A stretch of DNA of 64,000 nucleotides from Archangium gephyra (GTDB lineage Bacteria > Myxococcota > Myxococcia > Myxococcales > Myxococcaceae). The translations under genes were made by a program, and so were the position numbers. This document shows positions 1 to 8,154 of the stretch, in pieces. Numbering within the stretch: position 1 is the stretch's first letter; every line of letters starts with the position of its first letter. The stretch lies in NCBI GenBank assembly GCA_003243425.1, contig QFQP01000005.1:62001-126000 (forward strand). The letters run 5' to 3'. The notes under the pieces are model-generated. The model was not told the origin of the DNA. It made no database searches and saw only the letters and a list, made by a program, of their open reading frames with translations.

Positions 1-2
1 GC

Positions 3-620
3 GTGGCGGTGGGTCTGGGCCTCGCCAAGTGGCAGATGGACCGCGTGTTCCAGAAGCAGCCCGCGTACGCCCTCATCGATCGCCAGGGTGACCTGGAGAT
101 CCGCATGTACCCCGAGAGCGTGTTCGTGCGCACCGACGTGCCGGACGACTTCGACAACGCGCTCGACGACGGCTTCAAGCGGCTCTTCGAGTACATCAAC
201 GGCGCGAACGCCGACGGCGAGAAGATCGCGATGACCTCGCCGGTCACCTCGCAGCGCAACGGCAACCACTACACCATCTCGTTCTTCATGCCGCCGGAGC
301 GCTCGCTCGAGTCGCTGCCGCAGCCGACTGACGCCAACGTGAAGCTCGAGCTGGTGCCCGAGCGCACGGTGGCGGTGATGAACTTCAGCGGTCGCTACGA
401 CGCGGAGCACGTGAAGAGCGCGATGACGCAGCTCAAGGAGATGACGCAGGAACAGCAGCTCAAGGTGAAGGGCCGCCCGGTGTTCGCGGCCTTCGACGCG
501 CCGTCGACGCTGCCGGTGCTGCGTCACAACGAGGTGTGGTCGGAGCTCAACGACCCCACGCTCAGCGACGGCGCTTCGTCGTCGACCGCGCGCGGATCCG
601 GCTCAACGCGACCGGCGTAA
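3..620 (+). CDS. SOUL-family heme-binding protein, 5' end probably cut off
   Basis: The protein matches the SOUL/HEBP family, which binds heme or tetrapyrroles. The diagnostic run is an N-terminal segment with the shape Y-x-L-I-x-R-x-G-D-L-E-I-R-x-Y (about residues 21-36), followed by F-x-R-L-F-x-Y-I-x-G and K-I-A-M-T-S-P-V (about 59-81). The first usable codon is a GTG at base 3 and no ribosome site can be seen, so the true start, possibly with a signal or anchor segment, probably lies before the window. The C-terminus is Ser/Thr-rich and low in complexity. The last 59 bases overlap the convergent regulator gene. The family is clear; the ligand is inferred from family knowledge. Confidence 0.8.
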   Translation: MAVGLGLAKWQMDRVFQKQPAYALIDRQGDLEIRMYPESVFVRTDVPDDFDNALDDGFKRLFEYINGANADGEKIAMTSPVTSQRNGNHYTISFFMPPERSLESLPQPTDANVKLELVPERTVAVMNFSGRYDAEHVKSAMTQLKEMTQEQQLKVKGRPVFAAFDAPSTLPVLRHNEVWSELNDPTLSDGASSSTARGSGSTRPA

Positions 621-1143
621 TGCCGATGTACGACGCCACCTGATGCTGGGGAATGTGGCTCAGGTACTCCGGCCGCTCGGCGCAGAAGTGCTGATACCGC
701 TCTTCCGCGCTGAGCTGCAGGAACTCGAACTCACGTTGTTCCTTGTTCACGAAGTGCAGCTCGACGAAGCGGCGCGCCAGCGTCTGCAGCTCGAGTGATT
801 TTTCGGCCAGCGCGTCGAAGGTGGCGACCTCGAAGACCAGCAGCGTGGTGGGCATCAGCGCCTGAATGAAGGTGCGCGACGGGTGCTTGAGGATCAGCTC
901 CGCGTACGGAGCGCTGAACTCGCCGGGGCCACGGAACGCCTTGACCGATTCGCGCCCTTTCGCGTCGACGTAGTAGTGCCGCACGAGGCCCGCCTGCACG
1001 ATGCCGAAGTGCGTCACCGGCTCACCGGGCCGCGACCAGTACTCGTGTTTCTCAAGCGAGCGCGACTCGGCCAGTGACATCAACTTCGCGAACGTCGCCC
1101 TCGAGAGCGGGCCCAGCGCCGACAGCTTCTCGTAGAGGTCCAC
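562..1143 (-). CDS. Crp/Fnr-like transcriptional regulator
   Basis: A 193-aa cyclic-nucleotide-binding-fold regulator. The N-terminal cupin-like half contains W-S-R-P-G-E-P-V-T-H-F-G-I-V-Q-A-G-L-V-R. The C-terminal winged helix contains H-Q-V-A-S-Y-I-G-I-T-P-V-A-L-S-R-I-R, the recognition helix of Crp/Fnr proteins. It lacks a cysteine cluster, so it is not a classical Fnr iron-sulfur sensor. I chose the GTG at 1143 because the frame further upstream runs antisense through the divergent hydroxylase gene and looks non-coding. The start lies 11 bp from a perfect palindrome (1154-1167) that is a plausible operator for this protein. The likely target is itself and the divergent hydroxylase. The signal molecule is unknown. 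Confidence 0.82.
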   Translation of the reverse strand: MDLYEKLSALGPLSRATFAKLMSLAESRSLEKHEYWSRPGEPVTHFGIVQAGLVRHYYVDAKGRESVKAFRGPGEFSAPYAELILKHPSRTFIQALMPTTLLVFEVATFDALAEKSLELQTLARRFVELHFVNKEQREFEFLQLSAEERYQHFCAERPEYLSHIPQHQVASYIGITPVALSRIRARSTTKRRR

Positions 1144-1153
1144 GCGTCGCTTC

Positions 1154-1167
1154 TTAACCCGGGTTAA
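1154..1167. promoter_or_regulatory. 14-bp perfect palindrome in a divergent promoter
   Basis: TTAACCCGGGTTAA is a perfect 14-bp palindrome in the 60-bp gap between the Crp/Fnr-like gene and the hydroxylase gene. It starts 11 bp before the regulator GTG and ends 36 bp before the hydroxylase ATG. Dyad symmetry between a dimeric regulator and a divergent enzyme gene suggests an operator. This is inference from position and symmetry; no binding data are implied. Confidence 0.5.
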
Positions 1168-1203
1168 CGCGGCGACCGCGGTGGGTGAGCGACAACGGCG
1201 CCC

Positions 1204-2439
1204 ATGGACATCAACGTCTACGCGATCGTGACGCCCTTCGTGCTCCTGCTGATCCTCGCGGAGATCGCGTGGTGCGTGTGGAAGAAGAACGGGTACTACG
1301 AGTTCCAGGACTCGGTCGCGAGCCTGGGCACCGCCATCATCAACCAGTGCGTGAACGTGGGCGTGTCGTTCCTCTGGTTGCCGGTGCTGGCCTGGCTCTA
1401 CGCGCGCGCGCCGGTGAAGCTCGAGGCCACGCCGCTCAACGCGGTGCTGCTGTTTCTCGGCGTCGATTTCCTCTTCTACTGGTTCCACCGCTTCGGGCAC
1501 CGCACCAACATCGGCTGGGCGGCGCACATGCCGCATCACTCGACCGAAGAGATGAACTACGCGGTCGCGCTGCGCGCCTCGGTGACGCAGCGGTTCTTCT
1601 CGTTCTTCTTCTACTGGCCGCTGGCGCTGGTGGGCTTCGCGCCCGAGTGGGTCGTCGCCATGGTCGCCTTCCACCTGGTGCTGCAGCTGCTGCCGCACAC
1701 GCGCGTGGTGACGAAGCTGCCGAAGTTCATCGAGTCGTGGATGAACACGCCGTCGCACCACCGCGTGCATCACGCGCGCAACGAGCGCTACCTCGACAAG
1801 AACTACGGCGGGTTTCTGATCATCTGGGACAAGTTGTTCGGCACCTTCGAAGAAGAGAGCGAGGTGTGCAGCTACGGCGTGACGGCGCCGCCCAACACGT
1901 GGGACCCCACGTTCATCAACTTCCAGGTGTGGAAGCAGGTCGCGGCCGACGCGTGGCGCGCGCCGAAGTGGTTCGACAAGGTGCGCGTGTGGTTCATGCC
2001 CACCGGCTGGCGACCCGAAGGTGTGCCCCAACTCCCTCCCTCGGCGTGGAAGCGCGACGGCAAGGAGCTCAAGTTCCAGTCGACGCCGCTGCCCGCGTCG
2101 AAGGGCTACCTCGTGTTCCAGGTGGCGCTGGGGTTCCCCGTGATGTTGCTGGTGACGCGGCCTGATTCGGCGCTGGCGACGGTCGACAAGGTGTTGCTCT
2201 CGCTGGTGCTGTGGCTCGCGGCGACCTCGTGGAGCGCGATTCTCGAGAGCCGTCGCTGGGCGATTCGCATCGAAGCGCTGCGCGTGGTCGCCGAGGTGGG
2301 GCTGCTGGTGTCGTTCGCGCTGCGAGGCCTGTTGCGCGTGGAGTTCGCGGGCGCGGCGCTGGCGTGCGGCGTGGTGAGCCTCGGTTGGCTGGCGTTGATG
2401 TCGGCGCGCCGGCGCCCGCTCGCGCAGGTCACGCGGTGA
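1204..2439 (+). CDS. Membrane fatty-acid hydroxylase superfamily protein, alkylglycerol monooxygenase-like
   Basis: A 411-aa integral membrane di-iron oxygenase of the sterol desaturase/fatty acid hydroxylase family. The histidine boxes are HRFGH (95-99), HMPHH (108-112), an isolated H165 in L-L-P-H-T, and HHRVHH (185-190). The spacing and the N-D-x-x-x-S-like FQDSVASLGT segment near residue 35 resemble the alkylglycerol monooxygenase (TMEM195/AGMO) branch more than sterol C5-desaturases. A C-terminal part of about 150 residues adds three or four further hydrophobic helices. AGMO cleaves glycerol ether lipids with a pterin cofactor. Myxobacteria make ether lipids, so a role in ether-lipid turnover is plausible but inferred. 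It is divergent from a Crp/Fnr-like gene. Confidence 0.8.
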   Translation: MDINVYAIVTPFVLLLILAEIAWCVWKKNGYYEFQDSVASLGTAIINQCVNVGVSFLWLPVLAWLYARAPVKLEATPLNAVLLFLGVDFLFYWFHRFGHRTNIGWAAHMPHHSTEEMNYAVALRASVTQRFFSFFFYWPLALVGFAPEWVVAMVAFHLVLQLLPHTRVVTKLPKFIESWMNTPSHHRVHHARNERYLDKNYGGFLIIWDKLFGTFEEESEVCSYGVTAPPNTWDPTFINFQVWKQVAADAWRAPKWFDKVRVWFMPTGWRPEGVPQLPPSAWKRDGKELKFQSTPLPASKGYLVFQVALGFPVMLLVTRPDSALATVDKVLLSLVLWLAATSWSAILESRRWAIRIEALRVVAEVGLLVSFALRGLLRVEFAGAALACGVVSLGWLALMSARRRPLAQVTR

Positions 2440-2449
2440 CGTCGTGCCC

Positions 2450-2824
2450 TCACCCGCCGGCGAGCAGGCGGCTCTTCAACCGCGCGCCGGCCACGTGAAG
2501 GAACCCCTCACGCACCAGCTTCTCGACCATCGCCCAGTCGGGCCTGCCGTCGAGCACCACGCCGACCCACCCCGCCCCTCCCACGTACGGCGGGCGGAAG
2601 AAGCGCTGCGCGTCGAGCTCGATGAGCGACTGCTGAACCCCCGGTGGCATCGGCAGCCACACGCTCAGGTGTTCGGCGCCGTGGTGGTGGTTGTCGAGCA
2701 TCGCGAACACCTTGCCCTTGCCCGCCTTCCACGTGGGCTCGCCGTGAGAGCGCTTCTCGGTCGCGTCGGGCAACGACAGACACAGCCCACGCAATTTCTG
2801 AATCACCTTCTCGTCGCGCGTCAT
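2450..2824 (-). CDS. MmcQ/YjbR family protein
   Basis: A 124-aa protein with the MmcQ/YjbR (CyaY-like fold) signature: L-x-L-P-D-A-T-E-K-x-S-H-G-E-P-T-W near residues 17-32, K-V-F-A-M-L-D-N-H-H-H near 38-48, and a C-terminal D-W-x-M-V-E-K-L-V-R-E-G-F. The family is small and often called DNA-binding, with no firmly established biochemical role. The gene is convergent with the hydroxylase gene (10 bp between stops) and divergent from the DoxX-like gene. Its length is normal for the family. Confidence 0.82.
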   Translation of the reverse strand: MTRDEKVIQKLRGLCLSLPDATEKRSHGEPTWKAGKGKVFAMLDNHHHGAEHLSVWLPMPPGVQQSLIELDAQRFFRPPYVGGAGWVGVVLDGRPDWAMVEKLVREGFLHVAGARLKSRLLAGG

Positions 2825-2897
2825 GCGCCCAGTCTACCGACGATGACCGGCTGGTAACGACGCCACACACCGCGCGTGCCGTCGCTACGACGAAGAC

Positions 2898-3329
2898 ATG
2901 AACGCCCGAACCCTGCTCGCTCCCGCCCCGCCGTCGACGCCTGCCCGCAGCATCGCGCGCACCCTGCTCGGTGCCTTTCTCACCGTGGCCGGCATCAGCC
3001 ACCTCACCTTCAAGCGAAAGGAGTTCCGCGCGCAGGTGCCGAAGTCGCTGCCGTTCAGCGAAGACTTCACGGTCGTGGCCTCGGGCTTCGTGGAGATCGC
3101 GCTCGGGCTCTCGCTCATCCTCACCAGCAAGCACCGCGCGCCCGTGGGCCTGGTGGCCGCTTCGTTCTTCACCGCCGTCTTCCCGGGCAACATCGCCCAG
3201 TTCCTCAACCGTCGGAGCGCGTTCGGGCTCGACACCGACGGCAAGCGCTTCGCGCGGCTCTTCATGCAGCCGCCGCTCGTCGCGTGGACGTTGTGGAGCA
3301 CCGACGCGCTCCGCATGGCGCGCGCGTAA
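2898..3329 (+). CDS. DoxX-like small integral membrane protein
   Basis: A 143-aa protein with four predicted membrane segments (about 20-38, 55-75, 80-98, 120-138). The pattern G-A-F-L-T-V-A-G-I-S-H-L, then F-V-E-I-A-L-G-L-S-L-I, is typical of the DoxX/DUF4345-like superfamily of small four-helix membrane proteins, for which no single reaction is established. Start is the ATG at 2898. The gene is monocistronic and is followed directly by a hairpin that serves the opposite strand and may also stop this transcript. Confidence 0.62.
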   Translation: MNARTLLAPAPPSTPARSIARTLLGAFLTVAGISHLTFKRKEFRAQVPKSLPFSEDFTVVASGFVEIALGLSLILTSKHRAPVGLVAASFFTAVFPGNIAQFLNRRSAFGLDTDGKRFARLFMQPPLVAWTLWSTDALRMARA

Positions 3330-3330
3330 G

Positions 3331-3362
3331 AAAACGCCGCCCGGAAGACGACCCGGACGGCG
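3331..3362 (-). terminator. Intrinsic terminator of the beta-propeller lipoprotein gene
   Basis: On the minus strand the sequence forms a 10-bp GC-rich stem (one G-T pair) with a 7-nt loop, followed at once by TTTTC. It lies 26 bp past the stop of the lipoprotein gene. The plus-strand DoxX-like gene ends just before it, so the hairpin may work in both directions, though the U-run fits only the minus strand. Confidence 0.75.
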
Positions 3363-3387
3363 CCATTCCCCCCTGACTGTCGGCTCG

Positions 3388-4755
3388 TTACTGCTGTGCG
3401 GTGTCGGTGGTGGCGATGAAGCCGTAGCGGCCGGTGATCCAGATCTTGTTGGCGTCGAGCGCGAAGCCGTTGATGAGGTCTGACTCCGCGAGCGACGCCA
3501 CCTGGCCGCTGATGTCGGTCCACGTGTGGCCGCTGTCGGTGGTGCGCAGCAGCATCGGGTCACGCGCGTTGTTGCCCACCGCCCACCCGTGCACCTTGTC
3601 GGGCGCGAAGAAGATGGCCGAGATGCCGATCTGATTGTTCGACGCGAACGCGGCCGGCAGCGTGGCCTTGGTCCACGTCGACGCCTTCCCCTGCGTCGCG
3701 TTGGTCGAATAGTAGATGTAGCTGTTCTGCTGGAAGGACGTGCCGTTGAACGCAAAGCAGGTGTCGTTGTCGAGGCAGGTCACGCCGAACGGGCCCGGGC
3801 TCGAGAGGTTGGTGTCCGGCTCGGGCAGCTCCTTGAAGTAGAAGTGGCGGCCCTTGTCGGTCGAGATGCAGAGGCCGGCCTTGGGGTCGCCGAACGTCGC
3901 TTCTTCGTGGTTCAGCTCACGCCACGTGTTCTGGTTCAGGCCGTAGGCGGGGTGAATCATCACGCCGAGGTCCTTCGACGCGTAGAAAGGCTGCGAGGGG
4001 AACGGCTGCGCGGTGGTGGTGATGTCCCAGTCGCACAGCGTCTTGTCGGCGGTGAACTGCGCCTCGAAGTCGAGCGGGTACGGCGGCACCGCGGTCGGCG
4101 ACCAGATGCGCGTCCACTGCGTGCTGGAGTTCGGGGCCTGCGTCGCGCTGTACACGTAGCCGTTGTTGTTCACGAAGACCCAGTCGGTGTCGGAGGTCGA
4201 CTGCAACGTCACCGTGGCGTTGAGCCCGAAGTCGCCGCCCTGCACGGTGCCGGTGGCCACCGCTGTCCAGCTCGACTTCTGCGTGATGTCGCCGGTCGCC
4301 GTCACGATGGCGCCCGAGGTGGTGATGCGCGCCAGTACGCCGGTGCGCGTGGGCACGAAGCCCACCACGCCGATGTCGCCCAGCGTGCCCGACAGCTCAT
4401 CGAGCGTGCCGTCTTCGTAGTCACCGTCGACCAGCAGCTCGCCCCAGGCGTTGGCGCCGAGCGCGTAGACCCCGCCGCCACGGTCGCTGGCCAGGTTCGC
4501 GGCGAGCACGCACTTGTCCGCCGCCGTGCAGTACACGCCGTGCACGTAGTAGCTGCCGCCGTAGAACGAGTTGGGCGGTTCGATTTCACGCCAACCCATC
4601 TGGCCGCCGCTGCCACCGCCGGTGCTTCCTGAGCCTCCGCCGGTGCTCCCTGAACCACCGCCGGTGCTCCCTGAACCCCCGCCGGTAGAACCACCACCAC
4701 CGCCTCCACACGCCGCCGTAAGTGCAAGAATCGACAGCAGAATCAGCCTCTTCAT
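3388..4755 (-). CDS. Beta-propeller (BNR/Ycf48-like) lipoprotein
   Basis: A 455-aa predicted lipoprotein: signal M-K-R-L-I-L-L-S-I-L-A-L-T-A-A-C with the lipid cysteine at about residue 16. A Gly/Ser/Thr linker built from a tandem 7-residue unit (about 17-45) follows. The rest is a run of beta-rich blades; the last contains the Asp-box-like T-T-D-S-G-H-T-W-T-D and similar W-T-K / W-T-A motifs recur. Such propellers in photosystem-assembly and sialidase-like folds bind partners; no catalytic residues are visible. I chose the ATG at 4755 because AAGGAG stands about 7 bp upstream; the longer frame to 4929 lacks this. It is divergent from the ECF sigma gene. Confidence 0.75.
   Translation of the reverse strand: MKRLILLSILALTAACGGGGGGSTGGGSGSTGGGSGSTGGGSGSTGGGSGGQMGWREIEPPNSFYGGSYYVHGVYCTAADKCVLAANLASDRGGGVYALGANAWGELLVDGDYEDGTLDELSGTLGDIGVVGFVPTRTGVLARITTSGAIVTATGDITQKSSWTAVATGTVQGGDFGLNATVTLQSTSDTDWVFVNNNGYVYSATQAPNSSTQWTRIWSPTAVPPYPLDFEAQFTADKTLCDWDITTTAQPFPSQPFYASKDLGVMIHPAYGLNQNTWRELNHEEATFGDPKAGLCISTDKGRHFYFKELPEPDTNLSSPGPFGVTCLDNDTCFAFNGTSFQQNSYIYYSTNATQGKASTWTKATLPAAFASNNQIGISAIFFAPDKVHGWAVGNNARDPMLLRTTDSGHTWTDISGQVASLAESDLINGFALDANKIWITGRYGFIATTDTAQQ
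4600..4683 (-). repeat. 21-bp tandem repeat encoding a Gly/Ser linker
   Basis: Nearly identical 21-bp units lie at 4621-4641, 4642-4662 and 4663-4683, with a partial unit before them. They keep the reading frame and encode repeats of S-T-G-G-G-S-G just after the lipid-anchored cysteine. This is a length-variable tether in the lipoprotein, not an independent repeat element. Confidence 0.8.
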
Positions 4756-4834
4756 GGGTGCATCTCCTTGTAGGTTGGGGGGCGTCGTCTTCCCCTCTGG
4801 ATGCGGTCCTCGGAAATCGCGGTCGGAACCGGAC

Positions 4835-5401
4835 ATGGCGCACGAAAAAGAGACGTCTCCGCTCACCCAGCTGCTGCGCGAGGCGCGTGCGGGTGACGCT
4901 GACGCGGGGTCTCGTGCGTACGAGCTCATCTACCGGCGGCTGCACGACGCGGCGTCAGCGCAGCTGCGCAAGGGCGCATCAGGCCCGGCGACGCTCACGC
5001 CCACGGCGCTGGTGAGCGAGGCGTGGCTCAAGCTGTCGACGGCGAAGTTCGAGATCAACGACCGCGAGCACTTCCTCGCGGTGGCCAGCAAGGCGATGCG
5101 GCAGATCGTAGTCGACACCGCGCGCGCTCGGCTGAGCGGCAAGCGTGGTGGTGACGCAGTGCGGGTGACGTTGTCCGACGACGTGCCCACCGACGACCTC
5201 AACGTCGACATTCTGCGGCTCGACGAAGCGCTGCAGCGGCTCGAGAAGCTCGACGTGCGTCTGGGTCAGGTCGTGCAGTACCGGTACTTCGCGGGCCTCA
5301 CCGAAGAGGAGATCGCCCGGTTACTCGGCGTGACCGACCGCACGGTGCGGCGCGACTGGCGCAAGGCCCGCGCCTTCCTCCATGCGGAGCTCGCTTCGTG
5401 A
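4835..5401 (+). CDS. ECF sigma factor of the kinase-associated (Sig-70_X6-like) type
   Basis: A 188-aa sigma factor. Region 2 contains L-T-P-T-A-L-V-S-E-A-W-L-K-L and F-L-A-V-A-S-K-A-M-R-Q-I-V-V-D-T-A-R-A-R. Region 4 contains V-V-Q-Y-R-Y-F-A-G-L-T-E-E-E-I-A-R-L-L-G followed by T-V-R-R-D-W-R-K-A-R-A-F-L. This pattern is that of the ECF subfamily found next to Ser/Thr kinases (TIGR02999-like). The stop overlaps the kinase start by four bases (GTGA), so the two are translationally coupled. No anti-sigma gene is adjacent; in this subfamily the kinase is thought to control the sigma factor. The ATG at 4835 gives the family length. Confidence 0.88.
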   Translation: MAHEKETSPLTQLLREARAGDADAGSRAYELIYRRLHDAASAQLRKGASGPATLTPTALVSEAWLKLSTAKFEINDREHFLAVASKAMRQIVVDTARARLSGKRGGDAVRVTLSDDVPTDDLNVDILRLDEALQRLEKLDVRLGQVVQYRYFAGLTEEEIARLLGVTDRTVRRDWRKARAFLHAELAS

Positions 5402-8148
5402 CCAGCGACGAACGCACCCGCCGCGCGCTCCAGCTGTTCGACGACCTGGTGGAGCTCGACACCGACGCACGCGCCGCCGCGCTGGCCGCCATTTCCGACG
5501 CGGCGCTGCAGTCGCAGGTCTCTGCGCTGCTGGCCGCCGACGCGCGGGTCAGCGGCGTGCTGGAGCGCACCGTCACCTCGCTCATTCCCGGCGCGGAAGA
5601 CGAGGTGCCCGCGCGCATCGGCCCGTGGCGCGTCACCGGCATCGCGGGCCGCGGCGGCATGGGCGCGGTGTACCTGGGCGAACGCGACGACGGGCAGTTC
5701 CAGCAGCGCGCGGCCATCAAGCTCATCCGCCTGGGGATGGACACGCCGCAGCTGCGCGCGCGCTTCCTGCGTGAGCGGCAGATTCTGGCGGCGCTGGAGC
5801 ACCCGCACATCGCCACGTTGCTCGACGGCGGCGTGACCGACACCGGCGCCCCGTATTTCGCGATGCAGCGGGTCGAAGGTCAGCCCATCGACACCTGGTG
5901 CGACGAGCGGAAGCTCACCGTGCGTCAGCGCGTCGAGCTCTTCCTCCAGGTCTGCGCGGCGGTGCAGCACGCGCACCAGAACCTCATCGTTCACCGCGAC
6001 CTGAAGCCGGCGAACATCCTCATCGAGAAGGACGGCCAGGCGAAGCTGCTCGACTTCGGCATCGCCAAGTTGCTCGACGGTGATTCCAGCGACGCGACGC
6101 GCGAGCGGCCGCACACGCCCGACTACGCGGCGCCCGAGCAGCTGCGCGGCGGCGCCATCACCACCGCCACCGACGTGTACGGCCTCGGCGTGGTGCTGCA
6201 CGGCTTGCTGTGTGGTCGCCCGCCCCGCGAAGCCAACGAGCCGCTGTCGCGCGCGGTGACCAACGCGAATGACGAGACGGTGCGGGCGCGTGGCGCGTCG
6301 TCGAAGAAGCAGCTCGCGCGCGAGCTGCGCGGTGACCTGAGCGCCGTCGTTCAACACTGCCTCGAAGAAGACCCTGCGCGCCGCTACGCGTCGGTGAACG
6401 CGCTCTCGCAAGACCTGCGTGCGTGGCTCGACGGCCGGCCGGTGACGGCGCGCAACCCGACCACCGGGTACCTGCTGCGGAAGTTCGTGGCGCGAAACCG
6501 CTTCGGTGTGGCGGCGGCTGTCGTGCTGGTGCTGGTGCTGCTCGGCGGTGTCGCCGGCGTGCTGTGGCAGGCGGGCAAGGCGCGCAAGTCTGCCGCCGAA
6601 GCGCAAGCGCAATTGGACTACCTGGGTCACCTGCTGCAGGTGCTCGCGCCGTCGACGGCGGAGGCGCGAGAGCTCGACCGTTCACGGCTCATCGCCGAAG
6701 CGACGAAGCGCGCGCGCGCCGAATTGAAGGAGCCCGCGAGCCTCGCCGGCGTGGAGTTCGCGCTCGCGCAGGTGGCGGTGGGCGTCGGTGACTACAAGCA
6801 GGCTCTCGACCTGGCCGACAGCGCGTACGCGTTGCGCGTGAAGACCTTCGGCGCCGACTCGCTGCCCGCGGCGGAGGTCGCGGTGCTCGCAGGCTCGGTG
6901 CGGATTCTGGTGAGCCCGCCGCGCTTCGACGAAGCGGGGAAGATGCTCGACGAGGCCATCGCCATCATTCGCCGGCGCGCGCCCGACAGCGCGATGCTGG
7001 TCGACGCGCTGCAGAAGCGGTCCACCACGTATGGCGAGCAGAACAAGCTCGACGCCCAGAAGACGGCCATCAGCGAAGCCGAAGCGCTGTGCGAGCAGCC
7101 GGCCGGCCGCGAAGCCGCGTGTGAAGACGTGTGGCGCGAGCTGGGCTCCATCGCCAGCCAGCAGCGCAAACCGGAGCTCGCGATGCCGTTCTACGAGCGG
7201 GCCTACGCGTCGCGAAACGCGCGGCTGGGCGCGGAGCACGCGCAGACGCTCGACGTCGCCGGGATGCTGGCGTGGGCGAAGGCCGAGGCGAACGACCTCG
7301 CGGGCGGGCTCGCGCTGGCCGAGCAGGTCCACGCCGCGTACCAGCGCATCTACACGCAGCCCAACGACACGTCGCTGCGCTCGCAGCTGCGGCTCTTCCG
7401 ACTCGTGCGGCGTGCGGGGCAGACCGAGCGCGCGGCGACGCTCATCGACGACTACATCGCGCAGGCACGGCGGGTTTTCGGCGAGCACAACCCGAACACC
7501 ACGCTCGGCTATTCGGACCGCGCGAACCTGCTGCTGGGGCTCGGCCGCTTCGAGGAGGCCGCGAAGCAGTTCGAAGTGGTGTCGAACGAATACGCCGCGC
7601 AGAAGAACGAGCTGTACGCGGCGCTGACGCGAACGTTTCAGGCCGAGGCGCTGCGAGACGCGGGCAAACCGGCCGAAGCGTTGCCGCTGCAGGTCGAGAA
7701 CATCGCCACCATGCGGCGGCTGTACCCGAAGGGTGAACACGTTCTGCTCGGGCGCGCGTTGACGGGCATGGCGCTCACCGAGCAGGCGCTGGGCCACCTC
7801 GACCGCGCCCTCGCGCTGCACACCGAGGCGGTGGCCATGTTGCGCAAGGTGGCTCCGAAGGCGACGCATGGCCCGAACGCTGAGGGCTTTCTGGCCAGGG
7901 CGCTGTTCGATGCAGGCAAGAAGCAGGAAGCCGAAGTGATGCTGCGCGCGGCAGAGAAGGAGCTCGCGCCGAACAAGGCCGACTCGGTGAACCAGTACTG
8001 GGAGCCGTTCGCGCTGCTCACCCACGTGGCGTGTTCGAACCGCGCGACGGACTGCGCCGCGTTGAAGCAGCAGGCTCGAGACGCGTTGAAACTGCCGATT
8101 TCGGCCATCACCCGTCGCCGGCTGAACGCCGCGCTCGAGGTGGAGTGA
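5398..8148 (+). CDS. Transmembrane Ser/Thr protein kinase with C-terminal TPRs
   Basis: A 916-aa Hanks-type kinase. Glycine loop G-R-G-G-M-G-A-V near residue 84, catalytic lysine about K108 (AAIKL), HRDLKPAN with Asp about 201, DFG at about 219-221 and an activation-segment PDYAAPEQL. A membrane helix follows at about 369-391. The outer half (about 400-915) is helical with TPR-like repeats, including FEEAAKQFEVVSNEYAAQKN and further A-x-x-x-A-L-x-L-x-x-x blocks. The inner part should phosphorylate the coupled ECF sigma factor or its partners; the TPR part may sense or bind outside the membrane. Start is the GTG inside the sigma stop. All kinase residues are present, so it should be active. 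Confidence 0.9.
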   Translation: MTSDERTRRALQLFDDLVELDTDARAAALAAISDAALQSQVSALLAADARVSGVLERTVTSLIPGAEDEVPARIGPWRVTGIAGRGGMGAVYLGERDDGQFQQRAAIKLIRLGMDTPQLRARFLRERQILAALEHPHIATLLDGGVTDTGAPYFAMQRVEGQPIDTWCDERKLTVRQRVELFLQVCAAVQHAHQNLIVHRDLKPANILIEKDGQAKLLDFGIAKLLDGDSSDATRERPHTPDYAAPEQLRGGAITTATDVYGLGVVLHGLLCGRPPREANEPLSRAVTNANDETVRARGASSKKQLARELRGDLSAVVQHCLEEDPARRYASVNALSQDLRAWLDGRPVTARNPTTGYLLRKFVARNRFGVAAAVVLVLVLLGGVAGVLWQAGKARKSAAEAQAQLDYLGHLLQVLAPSTAEARELDRSRLIAEATKRARAELKEPASLAGVEFALAQVAVGVGDYKQALDLADSAYALRVKTFGADSLPAAEVAVLAGSVRILVSPPRFDEAGKMLDEAIAIIRRRAPDSAMLVDALQKRSTTYGEQNKLDAQKTAISEAEALCEQPAGREAACEDVWRELGSIASQQRKPELAMPFYERAYASRNARLGAEHAQTLDVAGMLAWAKAEANDLAGGLALAEQVHAAYQRIYTQPNDTSLRSQLRLFRLVRRAGQTERAATLIDDYIAQARRVFGEHNPNTTLGYSDRANLLLGLGRFEEAAKQFEVVSNEYAAQKNELYAALTRTFQAEALRDAGKPAEALPLQVENIATMRRLYPKGEHVLLGRALTGMALTEQALGHLDRALALHTEAVAMLRKVAPKATHGPNAEGFLARALFDAGKKQEAEVMLRAAEKELAPNKADSVNQYWEPFALLTHVACSNRATDCAALKQQARDALKLPISAITRRRLNAALEVE

Positions 8149-8154
8149 GCGCGT

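Noticed and set aside
562..2031. 489-aa minus-strand reading frame
   Set aside because: Only the last 193 residues (from the GTG at 1143) resemble a protein family. The rest is antisense to the hydroxylase gene and His/Arg-rich.
4600..4683. Possible CRISPR-like short repeats
   Set aside because: Contiguous 21-bp in-frame units without spacers, encoding a Gly/Ser linker.
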